The notes under the pieces are model-generated. The model saw only the letters and a program-made list of their open reading frames with translations. It did not search any database and was not told the origin of the DNA. The position numbers and the translations under genes are program-made. Shown here in pieces: positions 1 through 7,387 of a stretch of DNA of 64,000 bases. Numbering within the stretch: the first letter of the stretch is position 1; every line of letters starts with the position of its first letter. The DNA is from Amycolatopsis oliviviridis. Lineage in GTDB: Bacteria > Actinomycetota > Actinomycetes > Mycobacteriales > Pseudonocardiaceae. The stretch covers positions 248,001-312,000 of the forward strand of contig NZ_BNAY01000008.1 in NCBI RefSeq assembly GCF_014654365.1. Reading direction: 5' to 3'.

Positions 1-194
1 TCGACCCAGACCTGTCCGGCGTCGATCGTCTCCAGGTGGTTGACGCAGCGCAGGAACGTGCTCTTCCCCGCCCCGGACGGGCCGAGCAGGCAGACCACCT
101 GTCCTTTGTGGACTTCGAGGTCGATCCCGCTCAGCACCTCGGTGTGGCCGTAGCTCTTGCGGACGCCGACGGCCTTCAGCAGTGCTTCAGCCAC
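1..194 (-). CDS. Polar amino-acid ABC transporter ATP-binding subunit (partial, N-terminus only)
   Basis: N-terminal part of a GlnQ/HisP-type ABC ATPase that powers uptake through the permease encoded just upstream. The visible protein begins VAEALLKAVGVRKSYG and has a complete Walker A, GPSGAGKST, followed by FLRCVNHLE, typical of polar amino-acid importers. The gene runs off the left edge, so signature and Walker B are not visible. I chose the GTG at 194 because AGGAG lies five bases before it; another GTG at 200 is possible. The start overlaps the permease stop, giving translational coupling. The subunit would sit on the cytoplasmic face of the membrane complex. Confidence 0.9.
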   Translation of the reverse strand, partial: MAEALLKAVGVRKSYGHTEVLSGIDLEVHKGQVVCLLGPSGAGKSTFLRCVNHLETIDAGQVWV

Positions 195-1101
195 GTTCAC
201 TCCTCACCAGCGGCGCGGTGCGCAAGGCCTTGGCGGCACGGGAGAACGGACTCCGCGACCGGTCCTCGGCGTCGAAGGCGCGCTCCAGGTAGTGCTGCCC
301 CACCCCGGCGACGGTCACCACGACCATGTACCAGACCGCGGCCGCCAGCAGGGTCTCCATCACCAGCAGGTTGTTGGACGAGATGTTGTTGGCGGCGTGG
401 ATCAGTTCGGTCACGCCGATCACCGAAGCCATCGACGTCCCCTTGAGCATGTTGATGAAGTCGTTGCCGGTCGGCGGGATGATCACCCGCATCGCCTGCG
501 GCAGCACCACGCGGCGCAGCGTCGCACCCGGTGACATCCCGATCGACTTCGCGGCTTCGGTCTGTCCACTGTCGACACTGTTCAGCCCGGCGCGGACGAT
601 CTCCGCCATGTAGGCGCTTTCATTGAGCGCCAAACCGAGCAGCGCGGCGGTGAACGCGGTGATCAGCACGTTGGTCTGCTCGTGCAGCAGGTAGCCGCCG
701 AACGGCAGCGGGATCGAGATGAACTCGAAGACCAGCGCGAGGTTGTACCAGATGAGGATCTGCAACAGCACCGGAAGACCGCGGAACAGCCAGATGTAGC
801 CCGCCGCGAACCAGCGCGCCACCGGGTTCGCCGAACGGCGCATCAGCGCGATCACGATCCCGATGACGATCGCCGAACCCTGCGCGATCACCGCGAGCAG
901 CACGGTGTTGAGCAGGCCGACCGCCATCACGCGGTACCACAGGAACTCCGGGACCGAATCCCACTGGATCTGCGCGTTCCCGAGCGCGATCCCGAGCAGG
1001 ACCAGCAGCACCAGGATGATCGCGGCGCTGACCCAGCGGCCCCAGTGCTTAAGGCGGACGATCGGCAGCGGCTCGGTGTCCGGCCGCTCAGCTCCCGCCA
1101 T
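187..1101 (-). CDS. Polar amino-acid ABC transporter permease
   Basis: Membrane subunit of a HisM/GlnP-type amino-acid importer, about 304 residues with several hydrophobic segments. The EAA-loop region is recognisable (EAAKSIGMSPGATLRRVVLPQA), which is where the ATPase docks. The ATG at 1101 is preceded by AAGGAGG eight bases upstream; a longer reading adds a low-complexity Arg-rich leader and is less likely. It overlaps the upstream binding-protein gene by 14 bases and the downstream ATPase by 8, so the three genes form one operon in the order binding protein, permease, ATPase. The exact amino acid carried cannot be told from the sequence. Confidence 0.9.
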   Translation of the reverse strand: MAGAERPDTEPLPIVRLKHWGRWVSAAIILVLLVLLGIALGNAQIQWDSVPEFLWYRVMAVGLLNTVLLAVIAQGSAIVIGIVIALMRRSANPVARWFAAGYIWLFRGLPVLLQILIWYNLALVFEFISIPLPFGGYLLHEQTNVLITAFTAALLGLALNESAYMAEIVRAGLNSVDSGQTEAAKSIGMSPGATLRRVVLPQAMRVIIPPTGNDFINMLKGTSMASVIGVTELIHAANNISSNNLLVMETLLAAAVWYMVVVTVAGVGQHYLERAFDAEDRSRSPFSRAAKALRTAPLVRSERG

Positions 1102-2056
1102 TGAGCTTCGCCTCCTTGACCGCGCCCTGCTCCACACCCCAGGCCTGCAGGATCTTGCCGTAGCCGCCGTCGGCGATCAGGGACTGCAACGCCTTCTGGA
1201 TCGTCTCGGCGAGCGGCTTGTTCTCCTTGTTGACGCCGATCCCGTACGGCCCGCCGTTGATCGGCTCGCCCGGGACGACCTCGAAGAACTTGCCGTCGCC
1301 CGCGGTGCGGGAGATGTAGACCGCACTGGGCAGGTCGTTGAGGATGGCGGCGACCCGGCCGGTGCGGAGCTGGTTCTGGTTCTGGGTGTCGGAATCGGTC
1401 GCGGTGACGGTCAGCGCGGGCTTGCCGGCCTGAGCGCATTTCCCGTTCTGTTCTTCGGCGAACTTCTGGTGGCTCGTACCCTGCACGACCGCGACGTTCT
1501 TCCCGCACAAGGTGTCCGGACCGGAGATCTGGTCGGGGTTGCCCTTGCGGACCATGATCGTGATGCCGGAGGAGAAGTAGTCGACGAAGTCGATCTGCGC
1601 CTGACGGGTCTTGGTGTCGTTCATCGCGGCCATCGTGAGATCGACGCGGCCGGACTGGAGGCTCGTGATCAGCGAGCCGAACGCCATGTCCTGGTGGTGC
1701 ACGGTGACGCCGAGCTTCTTGCCGATGGCCTTGGCGAGGTCGACCTCGTAGCCGATCGGGGTCTTGCCGTCGGCGGCGTAGAAGTTGTTGGGCGCGGACT
1801 GCAGGTTCGACGCCAGGTGCAGCATCCCGGCCTGCGCGTACTTCGCGGGCAGCGTGCCGGCGACGGCGGCGTCCTTCTGGACGGCCTCGATCAGCGCGGT
1901 CGTGTCCGGGATCGCGGAAGGCGCTCCCGGCGCCGCGGGTTCCTGGCCGCCGGCCCCGTCGGGCCCGCCGCCGCAGGCCGCGGTGACGAGCGCGGCCAGG
2001 CCGGTGAGCACGGCCAAGCGCCAGGTTCGGGTCAGGGTGTGCGGCGTCGACGGCAT
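1088..2056 (-). CDS. ABC transporter substrate-binding lipoprotein (family 3, amino acid)
   Basis: Extracytoplasmic receptor of the amino-acid importer, 322 residues. It starts with a lipoprotein signal: positive N-terminus, hydrophobic stretch and lipobox LVTAAC, followed by a Gly/Pro/Ala-rich linker. The mature part carries the SBP family 3 pattern, for example IGYEVDLAKAIGKKLGV and SGRVDLTMAAMNDTKTR. The C-terminal part contains GPYGIGVNKENKPL, as in polar amino-acid receptors. It is the first gene of the operon. Upstream at 2105-2129 there are three alternating half-sites (GTTGA/TCAAC) at ten-base intervals that could bind a regulator. Confidence 0.92.
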   Translation of the reverse strand: MPSTPHTLTRTWRLAVLTGLAALVTAACGGGPDGAGGQEPAAPGAPSAIPDTTALIEAVQKDAAVAGTLPAKYAQAGMLHLASNLQSAPNNFYAADGKTPIGYEVDLAKAIGKKLGVTVHHQDMAFGSLITSLQSGRVDLTMAAMNDTKTRQAQIDFVDYFSSGITIMVRKGNPDQISGPDTLCGKNVAVVQGTSHQKFAEEQNGKCAQAGKPALTVTATDSDTQNQNQLRTGRVAAILNDLPSAVYISRTAGDGKFFEVVPGEPINGGPYGIGVNKENKPLAETIQKALQSLIADGGYGKILQAWGVEQGAVKEAKLNGGS

Positions 2057-2104
2057 GACGGACCTCCACGGTGCCTCGGGTGGTCGCCGACGCTACAACT
2101 GGCT

Positions 2105-2129
2105 GTTGAAGAGGTCAACTGAGAGTTGA
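2105..2129. promoter_or_regulatory. Phased half-site array upstream of the ABC operon
   Basis: GTTGA at 2105, TCAAC at 2115 and GTTGA at 2125 form two nested palindromes: GTTGA-N5-TCAAC and TCAACT-GAG-AGTTGA. The ten-base spacing puts all half-sites on one face of the helix. It lies about 50-70 bases before the binding-protein start at 2056. An operator is likely; the regulator is not encoded nearby. Confidence 0.45.
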
Positions 2130-2145
2130 AATCTTGTCCGGTGGA

Positions 2146-2200
2146 TGTCAGGAAAGGGGCGTTCAGGACAAAATTTGCCCTGAACGCCCCTTTCATGACA
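2146..2200. terminator. Long perfect stem-loop between the GH8 gene and the ABC operon
   Basis: GAAAGGGGCGTTCAGG at 2152-2167 pairs perfectly with CCTGAACGCCCCTTTC at 2179-2194 around an 11-base loop. The flanks TGTCA (2146-2150) and TGACA (2196-2200) extend the stem after one mismatch. It lies 25 bases past the GH8 stop (minus strand) and would terminate that transcript. There is no strong U tract, as usual for high-GC actinomycetes. Confidence 0.75.
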
Positions 2201-2224
2201 CTTCAGTGACCGGCTGCCGCCCGA

Positions 2225-3442
2225 TCAGACCGCGATGTAGTTCCCCGAGAGGATCAGCAGGACCTGCACGGTGATGCCGGTGCCGTAGTAGTCGGTGGCG
2301 TTCGGCGTCCAGGTGGTGACGCGGGTCCACAGCTTGTCCAGCCAGGCCTGACTGCCCGGGTCGTTCATCGCCGCGATGGCGAACGACGCGGTGAAGCAGG
2401 GGTGCTGCCCCGTCTCGCCGGCGAGCTTGCCGCCCGCCAGCGTGTAGCCGGTGGTGATCTTGGCGGGGTCGCCGCCGGTCGTCTGCTGAATCCAGGTGTT
2501 CATCTTCTTCACCTGGCCCTGCGCCGGGCTGCCCGACACGGTGATGCCGTCGACGCCGAGCCGCCACGGGTCACGGCAGGCGTTCCACGCGAAGTGCGGG
2601 TCGTGGTCCTCGAGGAAGCCGTCCGGAGCGGGCTTCGGGGTGGAGTTGGTGTTCACGACGAAGTCCGGGATCAGCCCGGTCTTCGGCGAGTACTTCTGCT
2701 GGAGCTGGGTGACGGCCTGCTCCTGACGAGTCCGGACCTGCCCCCAGAACGAGTCCCCCGTGGCCTTTTCGAACGCGCGCAGGTGGCCCGGCATCCAGTC
2801 CGACGAGCGCGAGCTGTTCGTGTACTCGGCGTCGTCCGCCCAGTCGGCGAGCCGCATGAACTTGGTACTGGAGTTGACCTCGCTGCGCTTGATCGCCTTG
2901 ATGATCCGCAGCGCCTCGGACTTGTAGTTCACCGAACCGGTGCTGCCCCAGACCTTGTCGGCGATGAGCAGGCCGTAGGCGATTTCGAGATCGCCGTCGG
3001 TCGCCGAGTCGACGCCGTTGACGCTCTTGCAGCTCTCGTTCTGCTCGGCGGCGTGCAGGTCCTTGTCGATCGACGACGGGTGCGCCTTCACGAACTTCAG
3101 GATGCCGTCGAAGATGGCGCGGGCCTGCGAGTCCTTGTCGCCCATCATGGCGGCGATGGTCATCCCGTAGCCCTGGCCCTCGGCCACGAAGGCGTGGTCG
3201 GCGTCCGGCGCCTTGACCGCGTAAGTGCCTGTCCCGCACTTGGTGGTCAGGAAGTTCTTCTTCCAGAAGTCGTAGTACTTGGCGAGCGCCGCGTCCTGCG
3301 TCGCCTGTGACACCGACGGGCGCAGAACACCCGGCAGGTAAGGGGTTCCCTGAGCGGTGGCCGCGGTGGCGGGGGCGGTCGTGGCGACCAGCCCGGCGGT
3401 CAGCGCGGCCGCGGCCAGCACTGTCCGAACGGTCTTTCTCAT
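2225..3442 (-). CDS. Secreted glycoside hydrolase family 8 (endoglucanase/chitosanase-like)
   Basis: Secreted beta-glycanase of 405 residues. Residues 1-27 form a Sec signal peptide (MRKTVRTVLAAAALTAG...ATA). The mature protein shows the two GH8 hallmarks: EGQGYGM around residue 90, where the Glu is the expected general acid, and ATDGDLEIAYGLLIAD around residue 150, which fits the GH8 signature with its catalytic Asp. Substrate within GH8 (cellulose, chitosan, lichenan or xylan) cannot be decided from this. The gene stands alone, ends before a strong stem-loop, and has an imperfect palindrome (3517-3535) upstream that may control it. Confidence 0.9.
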   Translation of the reverse strand: MRKTVRTVLAAAALTAGLVATTAPATAATAQGTPYLPGVLRPSVSQATQDAALAKYYDFWKKNFLTTKCGTGTYAVKAPDADHAFVAEGQGYGMTIAAMMGDKDSQARAIFDGILKFVKAHPSSIDKDLHAAEQNESCKSVNGVDSATDGDLEIAYGLLIADKVWGSTGSVNYKSEALRIIKAIKRSEVNSSTKFMRLADWADDAEYTNSSRSSDWMPGHLRAFEKATGDSFWGQVRTRQEQAVTQLQQKYSPKTGLIPDFVVNTNSTPKPAPDGFLEDHDPHFAWNACRDPWRLGVDGITVSGSPAQGQVKKMNTWIQQTTGGDPAKITTGYTLAGGKLAGETGQHPCFTASFAIAAMNDPGSQAWLDKLWTRVTTWTPNATDYYGTGITVQVLLILSGNYIAV

Positions 3443-3516
3443 GGCTCCTCCGGAAACTTCGTTGATGGCGGCGGCGCGTTTCGAGAGTGACAGCCGGATC
3501 GGCCAAAAACAAGAGA

Positions 3517-3535
3517 GTTAAGAAAGTTTCCTTAC
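3517..3535. promoter_or_regulatory. Imperfect palindrome upstream of the GH8 gene
   Basis: GTTAAGAAA-G-TTTCCTTAC: the nine-base arms match at seven positions. It lies 75 bases upstream of the GH8 start and 48 bases before the divergent PPOX gene. The AT-rich core is conspicuous in this GC-rich DNA and suggests an operator or promoter element. Confidence 0.4.
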
Positions 3536-3582
3536 TATTACCTCAAATGACGTTTCCGTGACCGTGCCCTAGCGTTGACACC

Positions 3583-3984
3583 ATGAAGATCGACTTGAGT
3601 GCGCGCGACGAGTCCTTCCGGCACTTCTGGACCGAGCGCCACCTCGCCACCCTGACCACCGTCCGCCCCGACGGGACCCCGCATGTCGTCGCGGTCGGGG
3701 TCACGGTGGACTTCGAGGCCGGGATCGCCCGCGTGATCACGTTCCGTTCGTCCAAGAAGGCCCGGATGATCAAGGAAGCGGGCGAAAAGGGCATTCCGGT
3801 CGCCGCCTGCCAGATCGACGGGCCACGATGGTCCACTTTGGAGGGACACGCGGTGCTGCGCGAAGACCCGGAGTCGGTGCACGACGCCGAGAACCGCTAC
3901 GCCGCGCGCTACCGGCAGCCCAAGCCGAACCCGGAACGCGTGGTCATCGAGATCGCGGTGACCCGGGTCCTCGGCAACGCCTAA
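3583..3984 (+). CDS. PPOX-class (split-barrel) flavin/F420-dependent oxidoreductase
   Basis: Small protein of 133 residues of the pyridoxamine-5-phosphate-oxidase-like split-barrel fold. The N-terminal pattern FWTERHLATLTTVRPDGTPH followed by VVAVGVTVDF is typical of actinobacterial PPOX proteins that use F420 or FMN. Residues near 60 (TFRSSKKARMI) fit the cofactor-phosphate-binding part. The reaction and substrate are unknown. It is divergent from the GH8 gene and convergent with the TetR gene, whose stop overlaps its own by four bases. Confidence 0.8.
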   Translation: MKIDLSARDESFRHFWTERHLATLTTVRPDGTPHVVAVGVTVDFEAGIARVITFRSSKKARMIKEAGEKGIPVAACQIDGPRWSTLEGHAVLREDPESVHDAENRYAARYRQPKPNPERVVIEIAVTRVLGNA

Positions 3985-4520
3985 CCGGCGAGTACCAGCC
4001 GGGTGTATTCGTCGAGGATCTCGCCGAGTTCGGTGAATCCGCCCGCCGCGGCCACTTGCTGATACCCGACCAGCATCGCCAGTCCGAGCGAGGTCACGAC
4101 CTCCGCGCGACGCTGGTCGGGGATCAGTTCCGCGACCACCTTCCCGACCGTCTTGACCCGGGCGTCGTCGACGCGTTTCTGGGCCGCGCGAACGGTTTCG
4201 TCGTTCGCCGCCCAGGCGCGGATGGCCGCCTCGGCGCGATGCCGGAGCCCGCGCGTCAGGCTCATCAGCGCGGCGAAGTCCGCCTCGGGACCGCCGGAAC
4301 CGAAGTCCAGTTCCCGCAGGATCCGTACCTGCCGCTGCTCCCAGAATTCGAGCAGCGCGCCGACGAACCCGGGCCAGCCGCCGAAATGGTGGTAGAAGGA
4401 TCCGCTGGTGACGCCGAGGCGTTTGCCGAGCGCGCCGACGTTGAGCCCGGCGAACCCGGATTCGGCGAGGAGGTCCAGCGCCGCTTCGAAATAGCTTTCC
4501 CTGCTGACGATCGACGGCAT
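3981..4520 (-). CDS. TetR-family transcriptional regulator
   Basis: One-domain repressor-type regulator of 179 residues. The N-terminal helix-turn-helix is clear (YFEAALDLLAESGFAGLNVG, then LGVTSGSFYHHFGG). The C-terminal ligand domain is all-helical and not recognisable to substrate level. Its ATG overlaps the stop of the upstream acyl-CoA synthetase by one base (TGATG), so the two are co-translated. The perfect palindrome at 6103-6124 in front of the operon is the obvious binding site, which would make the system self-regulated and probably responsive to an acyl-CoA or fatty acid (inference). Confidence 0.9.
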   Translation of the reverse strand: MPSIVSRESYFEAALDLLAESGFAGLNVGALGKRLGVTSGSFYHHFGGWPGFVGALLEFWEQRQVRILRELDFGSGGPEADFAALMSLTRGLRHRAEAAIRAWAANDETVRAAQKRVDDARVKTVGKVVAELIPDQRRAEVVTSLGLAMLVGYQQVAAAGGFTELGEILDEYTRLVLAG

Positions 4521-6075
4521 CAGACGGCGCGCTCCCGCCCCTCCCAGTACGGGCGCCGCAGGGTGCGCTTGAGGATCTTGCCGGTCGCGTTGCGCGGCAG
4601 CGCCTCCACGATCTCGACCGTGCGCGGGCATTTGTAGTGCGCCAGGCGTTCCCGGCAGTACTCGACGAGCTCGTCGACGTCGACCTGCTCTCCCTCGGCG
4701 GGCGCGACGACGGCCTTGACCTGTTCGCCCCAGCGCTCGTCGGGGACCCCGATCACGGCGACCTCGCCGACCGCGGGATGTTCGGCGAGGATCCGCTCGA
4801 CCTCGGGCGAGTAGACGTTCTCGCCACCGGTGATGATCATGTCCTTGACCCGGTCCTCGATGAAGACGAAGCCGCCGTCGTCGACCCTGCCGACGTCGCC
4901 GCTGCGGACCCAGCCGTCGACGACGGTCTCCGCGGTCGCCTCGGGTTTGCCCAGATAGCCCGCCATCGCCTGATCGGTGCGGAACCACAGTTCGCCCGGC
5001 GTCCCCGGCTCGGTGTCTTCGAGGGTGACCGGGTCGACGACCCGCATCCGGACCGCGGGCAGCACCGTGCCCGCGGACGCCAGCCGTTCCGGCCGGGCGG
5101 GGTCGCGATGCGCGTCCGGATCGAGCGTCGTCACCACGCCGGACAGTTCGGTCATGCCGTAGACCTGCACGAACCGGGTGTCCGGCCAGGCCGCGAGCGC
5201 CTTCCTCAGCAATGGCAGCGGCATCGGTGAAGCGCCGTAACCCAGGTACTTCAGCCGGCTGAACGCGGCGACGGCCCGCTCCCCCGCCTGCATGATCCCG
5301 GCGACGACGGCGGGCACCAGGAAGGCGTGCGTGACGCCCTCGGCCAGCGCGCCCAGCAGTGACTTGCCGTCGGGCTCGCGGGTCATCGTCGTCGGCCGGC
5401 CGTAGTGGAACCCGTTGATCGCGTAGCAACTCCCGCCGACGTGGAACAGCGGCATCGCGACCAGGTTCCGGTCACCTTCGGCCATCGGGAACCGAGCGCC
5501 CGCGTTGCGGCTGTGCGCCAGCAGGTTCCGGTGCGTCAGGACGGCGCCCTTGGGGAAACCGGTGGTGCCGCTGGTGTAGATGACCAGCGCGCCGTCGTGC
5601 TCGTCGACGTCGGGCGACAGCCCGGCGGGGGCCGCCTCGGCCAGGAAGTCCTCGTACTGGTCGTCCTCTCCCCCGACGACGATCACACGCTCGACCGACG
5701 GCAGCCGGTCCCGCAGCGCCTCGACGGCGGCCACCAGTTCCGGTCCGGCGAAGACGACACGCGCGCCGCTGTCACCGAGGACGTACGCCAGTTCTTCCGG
5801 CGCGAGGCGCCAGTTGACGACCGCGTTCGCCGCGCCGAGCGAGGACGCGCCGAAAGTCACTTCCAGGCAGGCGGGTGTGTTCTTGTCGACGAACGCGACC
5901 CGGTCGCCCCGGCGGCCGCCAGCGCGCCGGTGACCCGCCTCGCGCGCTCGTCGAGTTCGGCCCAGCCGAGCCGTCGCCCCTGGAACGACAGAGCCTCCCG
6001 CTCGGGGATCTCCTTCGCCCAGTGCGCGAAAAGTTCGCCGAGAAGCCGCACATCCGGACGCGCGTCGTCGGGCAT
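4520..6075 (-). pseudogene. AMP-dependent acyl-CoA synthetase, frameshifted
   Basis: ANL-superfamily ligase (fatty-acyl-CoA synthetase type). The N-terminal part (about 55 residues from MPDDARPDVRLLGELF) and the remainder (from VDKNTPACLEVTFGASS onward) lie in different frames. The break is at the C4 run 5907-5910: one extra base there restores AAAGGDRVAFVDKN. The rest is intact, with YTSGTTGFPKGAVLTHRN (P-loop), YGMTEL, WVRSGDVG and the C-terminal KMIITGGENVYSPEVE-like and NATGKILKR motifs including the adenylation Lys. So it is either a very recent pseudogene or a sequencing error in a homopolymer. It precedes the TetR gene in one operon. Confidence 0.85.
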
Positions 6076-6102
6076 ACCGGACCCCTTTCTCCTGGTCAGA
6101 GC

Positions 6103-6124
6103 CACCATAGAGAGGTCTATGGTG
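6103..6124. promoter_or_regulatory. Perfect 22-bp palindrome, probable TetR operator
   Basis: CACCATAGA at 6103-6111 and TCTATGGTG at 6116-6124 are exact reverse complements around GAGG. It lies 28 bases upstream of the acyl-CoA synthetase start, with a possible -35 (TTGACG on the minus strand, 6142-6147) just before it. Size and position fit a TetR-family operator for the regulator in the same operon. Confidence 0.7.
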
Positions 6125-6181
6125 ACCCGTCGCCCGCCACGCGTCAAGCCGCTGAGCGGGACAACGAATGACCTCTCCCGC

Positions 6182-7387
6182 TCACGCGACGAACAGGCTG
6201 AGCAGCCCTTCCACCGAACGGACGATCACGCGCGCGGCGGCGCGTTCGGCGTGCGCGGCGTCGGCCCGTTCCGCCTCGTGCCGCCAGCGGACGAGCGCGT
6301 TCTCGGCGCCCGCGTGAATCTCGGCGGGGTCCGCGTCGGGTTCGAGGCCGAGCCGCTCGGTCGGTGCGAGGCCCTGCGCGCCGAGCAACCGGGCGGCCTC
6401 CTCGGCGATCTCCCCGGACAGTGCCGTGCGGCCACCGCGGATGCCGGCGATGAGCCGCAGTTCCCGGAAGTCGTGCGCGGCCGCGGCGAACCGCTCCACG
6501 CGCGCGGCCAGCCGGTCGCCGTGCTGGAGTGGTTCGGCGGCGAGCAGACCCTCCAGCCGCAGGACCGCCGTGCGCGCTTTCAGCGCCTCCGCCCTGGCGA
6601 CGAAGCATCCGGCGAGCGTGTCGCGCAGGTCACCGAGACCGCTGCGATGCACGAGTTCCGCCGAAAGTTTGAGCCTGCTCTCGCAGCCGGTGCGGATCAG
6701 GGTGATCGCCAGCCGGACGCCGTAGAGCCCGAACCGCGAGACCAGATGCTTCCGCGACTCCGGCGAGACCCGAATCGGGAACGGATCGTCCACAAAGGAA
6801 TCGACCGACAGGAGATGGCGCTCCAGGTCCGGACGGGAGACCGACGCCAGCGCGCGCAGTACCTCGAACTCGTCGTCCCGCAACGCCCTTCCGGCGTAGC
6901 CGAGCTGCCCGGCGACGGCGATGACTCCTTGGAATCCCGCGCAATCCGGGTCTTCGCGCCAGGCCCGGCGCGCCAGCTGTTTCGCGGTGAGCAAGGCGTC
7001 GATCCGGCCGGCGCCGACCTCGTCGGCCCGGCCGAGCACCAGCACCGTGTTCACCGCGGTCTGCCGGGCGAACGCCGAACCGCCCACCTGCCGGGTGCCT
7101 GCCAGCTCGTCGGGTTCGAGATGACGCACCAGGCGCACCGTCGCGTCGACGTGTTCAGCGGGCGCCGGGGTGTCGAACAGATCGATCTCCCGCAAGGCCC
7201 GCGTCGGCCACTCCGACAGCGCGGAGACCAAAGTGGACTTTCCGGTCCCCGGGGTGCCGGCGAAGCCGACCCGCAGCGGTTCTTCCAGTCGTTCCAGGCA
7301 TTCCCGCAGCATCGCGACCGCGTGGGGACGGTCCCGGTAGTGCGCGGCGGCCTCGTTCAGCAGCTCGTGGACGTCCAGACCGGTCAC
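6182..7387 (-). CDS. iniC: IniC-like dynamin-family GTPase
   Basis: P-loop GTPase of 401 residues, second of a dynamin-like pair. The G1 motif is intact (FAGTPGTGKSTLVSALS around residues 42-57) and a DTP (G3-like) follows in LFDTPAPAEHVDATVR. The C-terminal two thirds are predicted helical, as in bacterial dynamin-like proteins. The GTG start overlaps the stop of the IniA-like gene by four bases. In mycobacteria iniB-iniA-iniC is an operon induced by cell-wall inhibitors and IniA/IniC are membrane-remodelling dynamins; the same order here supports the assignment. The symbol is given by synteny and family, not by a similarity search. Confidence 0.75.
   Translation of the reverse strand: MTGLDVHELLNEAAAHYRDRPHAVAMLRECLERLEEPLRVGFAGTPGTGKSTLVSALSEWPTRALREIDLFDTPAPAEHVDATVRLVRHLEPDELAGTRQVGGSAFARQTAVNTVLVLGRADEVGAGRIDALLTAKQLARRAWREDPDCAGFQGVIAVAGQLGYAGRALRDDEFEVLRALASVSRPDLERHLLSVDSFVDDPFPIRVSPESRKHLVSRFGLYGVRLAITLIRTGCESRLKLSAELVHRSGLGDLRDTLAGCFVARAEALKARTAVLRLEGLLAAEPLQHGDRLAARVERFAAAAHDFRELRLIAGIRGGRTALSGEIAEEAARLLGAQGLAPTERLGLEPDADPAEIHAGAENALVRWRHEAERADAAHAERAAARVIVRSVEGLLSLFVA

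Noticed and set aside
927-2069. Long open frames opposite or overlapping the ABC transporter genes and throughout the window
   Set aside because: They are rich in Arg, Pro and Gly, lack domain motifs and ribosome sites, and mirror the codon positions of real genes. High GC keeps such frames open.
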